A DNA stretch of 6,747 bases from Pseudomonadota bacterium (lineage in GTDB: Bacteria > Pseudomonadota > Gammaproteobacteria > Burkholderiales > Ferrovaceae): positions 1,833 to 8,579 of the forward strand of contig JAJYQG010000216.1 in assembly GCA_021794775.1 (NCBI GenBank), given 5' to 3'. Position numbers and translations under genes: made by a program. Within the stretch, counting starts at the first letter, position 1, and each line of letters starts with the position of its first letter. Shown one piece after another: positions 1 through 6,747 of this stretch. The notes under the pieces were generated by a model. That model was given only the letters and a program-made list of their open reading frames with translations, ran no database searches and had not been told where the DNA came from.

Positions 1-1215
1 CGCGCTTTTCGCAGCGTCGGAGGTACGCCAAAATTCCTGACCCGTGGTCAGGGCCCCCGCGTTTGGGATGTGGAGGGTCGTGAGTATATCGACTACGTGG
101 GCTCATGGGGCCCTCTGTTGCATGGTCATGCGCATCCTTCGATCGTCAAGGCGGTTCAAGCGGTGGTGGAACGCGGTCTTAGCTTTGGGGCACCTACGGC
201 CCTGGAAGTGGAGTTTGCGGAAAAGCTTACGACATGGATCCCTTCCATGGAGCAGGTGCGTTTGACCAGTTCGGGAACCGAAGCCACCATGAGCGCCATC
301 CGTTTGGCCAGGGGCTACACCGGACGTAGTTTGATCGTCAAATTTGATGGGTGTTACCACGGTCATGGTGACGCTTTGCTGGTGAAGGCCGGTTCAGGAG
401 CCTTGACATTTGGACAGCCTGATTCAGGAGGGGTGCCCAGGGAACTTGCAGCTCAGACCTTGGTTCTTGAGTACAACCATATTGGACAGGCGGAATCTTT
501 GTTCAACGAGCGAGGATCCGATATTGCTGCTGTGATCGTCGAACCGGTGGCAGGCAACATGAACATGGTGCTGCCGCGCGCTGGTTTTCTGGAGCGCTTG
601 CGTGAACTGACGACACAGCATGGTGCTTTGCTGATTTTTGATGAGGTGATGACAGGTTTCCGCGTTGCTTTTGGTGGGGCGCAGGCGGTGTATGGCATTC
701 ATCCAGACTTGACGACGTTCGGCAAGGTTATTGGCGGGGGTATGCCGCTTGCCGCTTTGGGAGGTCGTAAGGATATCATGCAACAATTGGCACCGCTGGG
801 TCCCGTCTATCAGGCTGGAACGCTTTCGGGCAATCCTGTAGCCGTCGTGGCAGGTTTGGTGAATCTGCATCTGGCGGAAGAGGATGGTTTGTATGAGCGG
901 CTTGGAGAAATGACACGTACCGTCACCGAAGGGATTGTGGACATCGCTCGTCAGCATGGATTTGCCATGTCGTGCTGTTCTCTGGGCGGTATGTTTGGTC
1001 TTTACTTCCGTGAGTCTCTGCCGACAAACCTGATACAAGTCATGGAGTCGAGCAAGTCAACTTTCAACGATTTCTTTCATGGTATGCTGGAACAGGGTAT
1101 ATATCTGGCGCCCTCAGCCTATGAAGCGGGGTTCGTCTCGACGTCCCATACCAGCGTTGAACTGGACCAGACGCTCAGTGCGGCCGACAAAGTCTTCAAG
1201 CAGTTGCGCCGATGA
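1..1215 (+). CDS. hemL: Glutamate-1-semialdehyde 2,1-aminomutase, 5'-truncated by window edge
   Basis: This PLP-dependent enzyme converts glutamate-1-semialdehyde to 5-aminolevulinate, the last step of the C5 route into tetrapyrroles, in the cytoplasm. The frame is open from base 1 ([12 protein letters not shown]) to a TGA at 1213-1215, giving 404 residues. By comparison with E. coli HemL (426 residues, from memory) about 23 N-terminal residues lie outside the window, including the GGVNSPV motif. Visible family motifs are [30 protein letters not shown], the FDEVMTGFR segment with the PLP-contacting Asp, and [10 protein letters not shown]. The Lys of that last motif (codon 724-726, residue 242 here, about 265 in the full protein) is the expected Schiff-base lysine. 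GGMFG and [11 protein letters not shown] near the C-terminus are also typical. These motifs favour HemL over other class III aminotransferases. The stop overlaps the engB start, suggesting co-transcription. The promoter and true start are not in the window. Confidence 0.97.
   Translation, partial: RAFRSVGGTPKFLTRGQGPRVWDVEGREYIDYVGSWGPLLHGHAHPSIVKAVQAVVERGLSFGAPTALEVEFAEKLTTWIPSMEQVRLTSSGTEATMSAIRLARGYTGRSLIVKFDGCYHGHGDALLVKAGSGALTFGQPDSGGVPRELAAQTLVLEYNHIGQAESLFNERGSDIAAVIVEPVAGNMNMVLPRAGFLERLRELTTQHGALLIFDEVMTGFRVAFGGAQAVYGIHPDLTTFGKVIGGGMPLAALGGRKDIMQQLAPLGPVYQAGTLSGNPVAVVAGLVNLHLAEEDGLYERLGEMTRTVTEGIVDIARQHGFAMSCCSLGGMFGLYFRESLPTNLIQVMESSKSTFNDFFHGMLEQGIYLAPSAYEAGFVSTSHTSVELDQTLSAADKVFKQLRR
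1212..1215 (+). promoter_or_regulatory. ATGA stop-start overlap coupling hemL to engB
   Basis: The four bases contain the ATG of engB and the TGA of hemL. Since no purine-rich ribosome site precedes the engB start (the upstream bases are CAGTTGCGCCG), re-initiation by ribosomes finishing hemL is the likely way engB is translated. Confidence 0.7.
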
Positions 1216-1853
1216 GTGAGGAGAAGCCCATCAACTGGGAGGCTTTTTTTAAGCGTGCCCAGTTCTTCATTACCGTAGATTCACTCAGCGGTCTTCCTGC
1301 GCAAGCAGGTGTCGAGGTGGCCTTTGCTGGGCGATCCAATGCGGGTAAGTCCAGCGCCATCAATGCGCTGACGTTGCGACAACGGCTTGCCTTTTCCAGC
1401 AAGACCCCCGGTCGTACACAACACATCAATTATTTTCGTCTGGGTGAGGATGGGTTTCTGGTCGATCTTCCTGGGTATGGCTACGCGGAAGTTCCCAAGA
1501 CCGTCAAGCTCCATTGGCAGCGCCTTCTGGCCGACTACCTGGCGCATCGCGCCCCGTTATCCGGGTTGGTGTTGTTGATGGACATCCGCCATCCTCTGAC
1601 GATACTTGACCAGCAGTTGCTGACATGGTTTGCCCCCAGAGGGAAACCGGTGATTGTGCTCTTGACCAAATCCGACAAATTGAGCAGGGGGGCTCGCATG
1701 GAAGCGGCGCAATCGGTGCGCAAGGCACTTGATGGCATGGGCCTCCCGCTGACGACGGTCTTGCCCTTCTCCAGCGTATCTCGGGAAGGGGTTGAGGAAG
1801 CGCAGGTTGTCATTGGTGCCTTATGGCAGGATTTTAGCCCAGCCCCCCTTTGA
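1212..1853 (+). CDS. engB: Ribosome biogenesis GTP-binding protein EngB (YsxC/YihA)
   Basis: A 213-residue TrmE-Era-EngA-EngB-Septin-like GTPase. The family is known to act in late assembly of the large ribosomal subunit and is usually essential. All G motifs are visible: G1 GRSNAGKSS (residues 40-48), G2 TPGRTQ (65-70), G3 DLPGYGYA (85-92), G4 TKSD (152-155) and a G5-like SSVS (187-190). The length matches the usual ~200-215 residues. The ATG at 1212 lies in an ATGA overlap with the hemL stop. I see no good Shine-Dalgarno sequence before it, so translation probably depends on coupling to hemL. No nearby in-frame alternative start is better, and the segment before G1 ([12 protein letters not shown]) matches the family's N-terminal block. 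It converges with hemB, 4 bp between stops. In many proteobacteria engB lies near hemB or cytochrome c genes, so the neighbourhood is ordinary. Confidence 0.97.
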   Translation: MSEEKPINWEAFFKRAQFFITVDSLSGLPAQAGVEVAFAGRSNAGKSSAINALTLRQRLAFSSKTPGRTQHINYFRLGEDGFLVDLPGYGYAEVPKTVKLHWQRLLADYLAHRAPLSGLVLLMDIRHPLTILDQQLLTWFAPRGKPVIVLLTKSDKLSRGARMEAAQSVRKALDGMGLPLTTVLPFSSVSREGVEEAQVVIGALWQDFSPAPL

Positions 1854-1857
1854 CGAA
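1854..1857. other. Four-base convergent junction between engB and hemB
   Basis: The engB TGA (1851-1853) and the hemB stop (1858-1860 on the complement) are four bases apart (CGAA). There is no room for a terminator and I see no hairpin with a T-tract close by. Transcripts from both sides therefore probably run into the opposite gene. Confidence 0.75.
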
Positions 1858-2871
<1,014 letters not shown>

Positions 2872-2873
<2 letters not shown>

Positions 2874-5127
2874 AGTTGTTTTGTGCGGTGGTTGCATAAG
2901 CGTAGTCATCCAGATGATCGGGGGATGAGCTGGGTTGGCCGGTAGTCGGATCAATCGATACCACGTCGATACCAGGAGGCATGATGGCATCGCTTTCGGG
3001 GATTGATGCTAGCGCAGTGCTCATGTAGCTCATCCAGATGGGCAAGGCAGCTTGAGCTCCCGTTTCCTGGGATCCAAGGGACATTGGCTTATCAAAGCCA
3101 ACCCAGGATACGGCCACCAGGCTGGGTTGGAATCCACAGAACCAGGCATCCACATGATCGTTGGTGGTTCCTGTCTTGCCAGCCAAGTCTTGTCGGCCCA
3201 ATGTCATGGCATGGGCTGCTGTGCCCATGCGAATGACATCCTTCATCATGCTGGTCATGATGAAGGCGTTTCTTGGATCGATGACTTGCTCGGCCCCTTC
3301 TCCAGCGACCACGGGTTGGGTTCGGCTGACGGTCTTGCCTGTGCTGTCGAGGATTCGGTCGATGAAGTAGGGTTTGATGCGAAATCCGCCATTGGCGAAG
3401 ACGGCGTAGGCCGTTGCCATCTGTAACGGAGTGACATCCCCGGCGCCCAGAGCCATGCTGAGATAGGCGGGTTGGTGGGCGGCATCAAAGCCGAAACGTT
3501 TGACGTACTCTTGTGCGTAACCCGGTCCGATGGCTTGCAGCACACGCACGGCGACGGTGTTGATCGATTTGGCCAGAGCAATACGCAAGCGGATGGGACC
3601 GAGATATTCTTTTTCGTAGTTGTGCGGTTCCCAGGGTTGGCCGTTGTTGATTTTGGGATCGTTGATGACCAAGGGCCCATCATCGACGATCGTGAAAGGC
3701 GTGAAACCTTTCTCAAGCGCAGCTGAATAAATGAATGGCTTAAAACTGGACCCGGGCTGGCGGTAGGCTTGGGTGACATGGTTGTATTTGGCGCGGTTGA
3801 AATCAAAGCCACCCACCAAAGCACGAATGGCGCCATCATGGCTGTCGAGGGAAATAAGACTGGCCTCGGCCTTGGGCAATTGAACCAAAGTCCATCCCTG
3901 TTTGTCGCTACGCACGACTCGAATCAGGGAACCGCGTTGAAGACGCAGGTTGGGATGCGCGTGCGCACTGAGAGCGGCATGGGCAAAAGTCAACGCCGTT
4001 CCCTTTAAGGTGACGGGGCCAATTCCTTTGATGTAAACACTAACTTCCTTGTCATCGGCTGATTCCACGATGGCAGGATAGAGTTCATTGATGATCTCGA
4101 CATCGCTGAGCGCATCCTCGAAGTCAGCCATGGTGGCACCGGAAGCCGGCAGTTCCACGGTGGCTTCGGGTCCGCGATACCCGTGGCGTTGGTCGTAGGC
4201 CAATGCGCCCTCGCGCACGGCGCGTACAGCGGCTTCCTGATGGGTCTTGATCAGCGTGGTAATGACACTGTAACCACTGGAGTAGACGGCTTCTCCATAG
4301 GTCTGAACCATAAACTGGCGCACCATCTCGGCGACATAGTCAGCCTGGGTCAGCACGTTGGCGTGGTAGGACGAAGCGTGACCGGGTTTATGCAATGCTT
4401 GGCTGTACTCCGCATCGCTGATGAATTTGAGTTCATGCATGCGGCGCAGTACGTACTGTTGCCGCAATGATGCCCGCTGCGGATTGATGATGGGGTTGTA
4501 ACGCGACGGTGCTTTGGGCAAGCCGGCGAGCATGGCCATTTCGGCAATGCTCAGCTGAGATAACGGTTTGCCGTAGTAAACCACGGCGGCAGCACCAAAG
4601 CCATAGGCGCGCTGACCCAGATAAATTTGATTGATGTAGAGCTCCAGAATCTGGTCTTTGGTCAAATTTTGCTCGATTTTGTAGGACAGCAGAACCTCTG
4701 AGAGCTTTCGTGTCAGGGTACGTTCGTTGGTGAGGAAGAAATTGCGCGCCACCTGCATGGTGATGGTGCTGGCGCCTTCCTTGGCGGAACGGGAAAAAAC
4801 ATCGGCCATCATGGCGCGCAGGACCCCCTGAAAATCGACAGCGCCGTGTTGATAAAAGCGGTCGTCTTCGGCGGCCAGGATGGCATGCCTCATATTGAGC
4901 GGGACCTGCTCCAGCTTAAGTACAGCACGACGCTCCTCACCGAATTCGCCCATCAGTTGGTGGTCTGAGGTGTAGACCCGCAGGGGCAGTTTGGGGCGAT
5001 AGTCGGTGACTGCATCCAGGCTGGGCAATTTGGGGTAAAGCAGCGCCAAGGTCATGGCAATCAGCCCGGCTGCTGCCACGCCTAGGGCGCCCAGGGCAAT
5101 CAGGGGGTAGAGAAGAAGTTTGGGCAA
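2872..5127 (-). CDS. mrcA: Penicillin-binding protein 1A (bifunctional transglycosylase/transpeptidase)
   Basis: A 751-residue class A PBP (also called ponA) that polymerises lipid II and cross-links peptides at the inner membrane. A single N-terminal membrane segment spans about residues 5-31, with the rest periplasmic. The GT51 domain (about 45-225) shows AAEDDRFYQHGAVD with catalytic Glu87, EGASTITMQVARNFFL (117-132) and LELYINQIYLGQRAYG (161-176). An OB-like insert of the PBP1a type occupies roughly 318-425. The transpeptidase domain (about 425-705) has SSFK with catalytic Ser460, SIN (521-523) and KTGT (651-654), so both activities look intact. It is about 100 residues shorter than E. 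coli PBP1a (850), within the range of other proteobacterial versions. The ATG at 5125-5127 places the membrane helix correctly. Only a short-spaced GGTGA stands before it, so the ribosome site is weak. It starts 40 bp after aroB. Proteobacterial mrcA more often sits upstream of and divergent from pilMNOPQ, so this position is slightly unusual. Confidence 0.97.
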
Positions 5128-5156
5128 TGGGTCACCGGCATCGGAAAGTAGGGTTT

Positions 5157-5162
5157 ATTATA
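5157..5162 (-). promoter_or_regulatory. Possible -10 box (TATAAT) upstream of mrcA
   Basis: The 40 bp between aroB and mrcA hold a perfect TATAAT on the minus strand, 29 bases before the mrcA ATG. At 16-18 bp spacing the upstream hexamers (CATCGC, CCATCG, GCCATC) do not resemble TTGACA and lie inside the aroB 3' end. It could be a weak or activator-dependent promoter adding expression of mrcA and hemB, or it may be chance. Confidence 0.3.
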
Positions 5163-5167
5163 ACCGG

Positions 5168-6280
5168 TCATCGGTTGGGCGATGGCTCCACAAACCGGCA
5201 GCTTGCAGGGGATAGCAGGGGGAGCAGGTTATCGGCTTCAATCCCTTCCAGGGTTGCGGCCCCCAGATGGTTGAGCAGTACGAAACGCATGACCCCGTTT
5301 TCGACTTTCTTGTCGCCCAGCATCAGAGAGAGCCAGCGCTCTACGCCAAGATCGGGGGCGCATGTGGGCAGACCAAAAAGCTGGAACAACTGAAGCATAC
5401 GATCAACTTCCGTGCGCGTCAGCCTGCCCAAACGGTGGGAAAGTTCGGCGGCGAGAAGGGTGCCTGCTGCCACGGCCTCGCCATGCAACCACACACCATA
5501 ACCCATGCCTGCTTCAATGGCATGGCCAAAGGTATGGCCGAGATTGAGTAAGGCGCGTTCTCCTGTTTGTTCCAGAGGGTCGGCAGCCACCACGTCGGCT
5601 TTGTTATGACAGGACGTTAAAATGGCGTGAGACATGGCTTCATGTTGACGCTGTAACAAAGCGGAGGCATGGGACTCCAGCCACTCAAAAAAGGTCAGGT
5701 CGCGAATCAAGCCATATTTGATGACTTCGGCAAGGCCGGCAAGAAACTCGCGTTGCGGCAAAGTGGCCAGGGTATCGGTGTCGATGAGAACAAGCTTGGG
5801 TTGATGAAAAGCCCCAATCATATTCTTGCCGAGGGGGTGGTTAATCCCGGTTTTCCCCCCAACGGAAGAATCGACTTGAGACAAGAGCGTTGTTGGCACT
5901 TGAATCAAGGAAACACCGCGCAGAAAGGTTGCGGCAGCGTATCCCGCGAGATCGCCTACTACCCCTCCGCCCAAGGCCACGACGGTGGTTTTGCGGTCAG
6001 CACGATGTTCCAGCAGGCAATCGTGGATATGGTCGAAGGTGGCGCGGGTCTTGAAAGCTTCACCATCCGGCAGAATGATGGGGATGATGGTTTGGCCCAA
6101 GGTTTCAAGGGTGTGGGTCAGCGGTTCCAGATACCATTGTGCGACCGTACTGTTGGTTACAACCGCACAGCATCTGCCTGTGAGATGAGGTGCCAGCAGT
6201 TCGCCCCGTTGCAGCAACCCCGATCCGACGTGAATGGGGTAAGAAGGGGAGACATTAACCTGCAGGGTGCTGTGCGACAT
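5168..6280 (-). CDS. aroB: 3-dehydroquinate synthase
   Basis: This NAD- and divalent-metal-dependent enzyme cyclises DAHP to 3-dehydroquinate, step two of the shikimate pathway, in the cytoplasm. The chosen frame gives 370 residues, close to the usual ~360. Visible motifs are the NAD-binding GGGVVGDLAGYAAATFLRG (104-122), VPTTLLSQVDSSVGGKTGIN (128-147), KNMIGAFHQP, AEVIKYG with metal ligand Glu185, LLNLGHTFGHAIE with His249 and His253, and WLHGEAVAAG with His266. The reading frame is open further upstream, to an ATG at 6497-6499. That extension only mirrors aroK in another frame, so I start at the ATG of MSHSTLQVNVSPSYPIHVG (6278-6280), as in homologues. No strong Shine-Dalgarno is seen (GGAAA about 10 bases upstream). 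The start overlaps the aroK 3' end by 26 bp, suggesting coupling. aroK-aroB is a conserved proteobacterial pair. Confidence 0.97.
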   Translation of the reverse strand: MSHSTLQVNVSPSYPIHVGSGLLQRGELLAPHLTGRCCAVVTNSTVAQWYLEPLTHTLETLGQTIIPIILPDGEAFKTRATFDHIHDCLLEHRADRKTTVVALGGGVVGDLAGYAAATFLRGVSLIQVPTTLLSQVDSSVGGKTGINHPLGKNMIGAFHQPKLVLIDTDTLATLPQREFLAGLAEVIKYGLIRDLTFFEWLESHASALLQRQHEAMSHAILTSCHNKADVVAADPLEQTGERALLNLGHTFGHAIEAGMGYGVWLHGEAVAAGTLLAAELSHRLGRLTRTEVDRMLQLFQLFGLPTCAPDLGVERWLSLMLGDKKVENGVMRFVLLNHLGAATLEGIEADNLLPLLSPASCRFVEPSPNR

Positions 6281-6725
6281 AGCTATCGATTTCCATTTCC
6301 AGTTGGACGGCGAGTTTTTGCGGGCTTTGTTGGGTAGTATCCAGAATGAGGTGAGCCACTTCGCGGTACAGCGGATCGCGGGTTTCATACAATTCTTGCA
6401 ATCGGCTGCGCGGGTCAGCGGTTTGCAACAGGGGTCGGTGCCGGTCGTGGCGCGTTCGATGCCATAACTGATCCACGGTGCCGCGCAGATAGATGACAAT
6501 CCCGTGGGTCTTCAGGCGTTGACGGTTGACCGTGCTCAGGACGGCTCCGCCCCCTGTGGCCAAACCGATACCTTGACGTTCAGTCAGTTCGCCGAGGATG
6601 CTTTCTTCACGATGACGGAACCCTTTTTCGCCTTCCAGCTCAACTCGTTTGATTGCAAAATCCTGCGCCTTTGCAATTGTCATCAGTAGGATTGGTAAGG
6701 CAGTCATCAAAATATTTTTCTTCAT
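6255..6725 (-). CDS. aroK: Shikimate kinase, N-terminally replaced (chimeric or broken)
   Basis: Residues 29-156 are clear AroK, the enzyme that phosphorylates shikimate with ATP: LEGEKGFRHREE (30-41) with the shikimate-contacting Arg36, ATGGGAVL (56-63), YLRGTVDQLWHRT, the lid segment HRPLLQ with Arg97, and RDPLYRE with Arg116. The normal first ~52 residues are absent, including the P-loop (GxxGxGKT), the DxD magnesium/shikimate motif and the IFExE approach. In their place stand about 28 residues beginning MKKNILMTALPILLM, which resemble a signal peptide. The usual length is about 170-180 residues; this frame gives 156. No in-frame stop occurs between 6725 and the window edge, so the frame may extend further, but the ATG at 6723-6725 looks like a natural signal-peptide start. 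The product could not bind ATP as a normal shikimate kinase does. The 3' part overlaps aroB in the usual operon arrangement. I read this as a native aroK body (6255 to about 6641) joined to unrelated DNA, by mis-assembly or rearrangement. Confidence 0.8.
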   Translation of the reverse strand: MKKNILMTALPILLMTIAKAQDFAIKRVELEGEKGFRHREESILGELTERQGIGLATGGGAVLSTVNRQRLKTHGIVIYLRGTVDQLWHRTRHDRHRPLLQTADPRSRLQELYETRDPLYREVAHLILDTTQQSPQKLAVQLEMEIDSYVAQHPAG

Positions 6726-6747
6726 ACATTGAATTATTAATTCTTGG
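6642..6747 (-). other. AT-rich foreign-looking segment with signal-peptide start
   Basis: By hand count bases 6651-6747 are about 34% GC, against about 50% in the 90 bases before and more elsewhere. Read on the minus strand it encodes MKKNILMTALPILLMTIAKA followed by QDFAIKR: two lysines, a hydrophobic core and a possible cleavage near AKA-Q. There is no Shine-Dalgarno sequence upstream of the ATG, only AT-rich DNA. A lysine-rich start, an Ala-Gln cleavage region and a missing Shine-Dalgarno are common in Bacteroidota secreted proteins. That assignment is inference from style only. The segment does not match AroK and replaces its ATP-binding half. The boundary is put near 6641-6645, where AroK similarity stops. 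Confidence 0.6.

Noticed and set aside
424..1038. A 204-codon open frame on the minus strand inside hemL
   Set aside because: It is fully antisense to a well-conserved gene, has no recognisable domain and is rich in the Gln/His/Arg residues typical of a reverse-frame shadow.
1244..1250. A run of seven T in engB (T TTT TTT in the reading frame), a possible slippery heptamer
   Set aside because: A -1 slip would meet TAA immediately (1250-1252), giving only a tiny peptide. No downstream structure is evident, and the frame reads normally as Ala-Phe-Phe-Lys.
3255..3839. A 194-codon minus-strand open frame overlapping mrcA in a different frame
   Set aside because: The Ser/Pro/Thr-rich translation is an out-of-frame reading of the conserved transpeptidase domain, with no independent support.
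5669..6337. A 222-codon plus-strand open frame opposite aroB
   Set aside because: It lies antisense to conserved aroB and aroK sequence and shows no domain. It exists because of the GC-biased codon use of the real genes.
6642..6725. Possible diverged AroK N-terminus (KNIL...AKA...F loosely recalls NIFLxG...LAxxL...F)
   Set aside because: None of the glycines or the Lys-Thr of the P-loop is present, the DxD is missing, and the segment is about 24 residues too short. The resemblance is chance.

Overview
This window is compact, protein-coding housekeeping DNA from a proteobacterium. Base composition is in the mid-50s percent GC by eye. The protein style (HemL, AroB, PBP1a C-terminal wording such as the KTGTTND region) and the aroK-aroB pairing fit Beta- or Gammaproteobacteria, and I lean towards Beta. 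No protein allows a genus call. Both window edges cut genes, so this may be a whole short contig.

Layout, plus strand: a 5'-truncated hemL (1-1215) overlaps engB/ysxC (1212-1853) by four bases. Layout, minus strand, read from the right: an abnormal aroK (6255-6725), aroB (5168-6280), mrcA/ponA encoding PBP1a (2872-5127) and hemB (1858-2862). These overlap or sit close together (26 bp overlap, 40 bp gap, 9 bp gap), so they look like one transcription unit, possibly with an extra promoter before mrcA. The two gene groups converge at 1853/1858 with only 4 bp between stop codons. No stretch over 300 bases lacks a gene, and I see no RNA gene, CRISPR array, insertion sequence or origin.

Functions: HemL makes 5-aminolevulinate and HemB condenses two molecules of it to porphobilinogen, so two early tetrapyrrole enzymes flank the ribosome-assembly GTPase EngB. 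AroB and AroK belong to the shikimate pathway. PBP1a polymerises and cross-links peptidoglycan. All the complete enzymes keep their catalytic residues.

The one real anomaly is at the right end. The aroK reading frame keeps the C-terminal two thirds of shikimate kinase. Its first ~52 residues, including the ATP-binding P-loop and the DxD motif, are replaced by about 28 residues that read like a secretory signal peptide in AT-rich DNA. The join lies near 6641-6645. A chimeric assembly or a rearrangement breakpoint is more likely than a new functional protein. I found no convincing novel system here.
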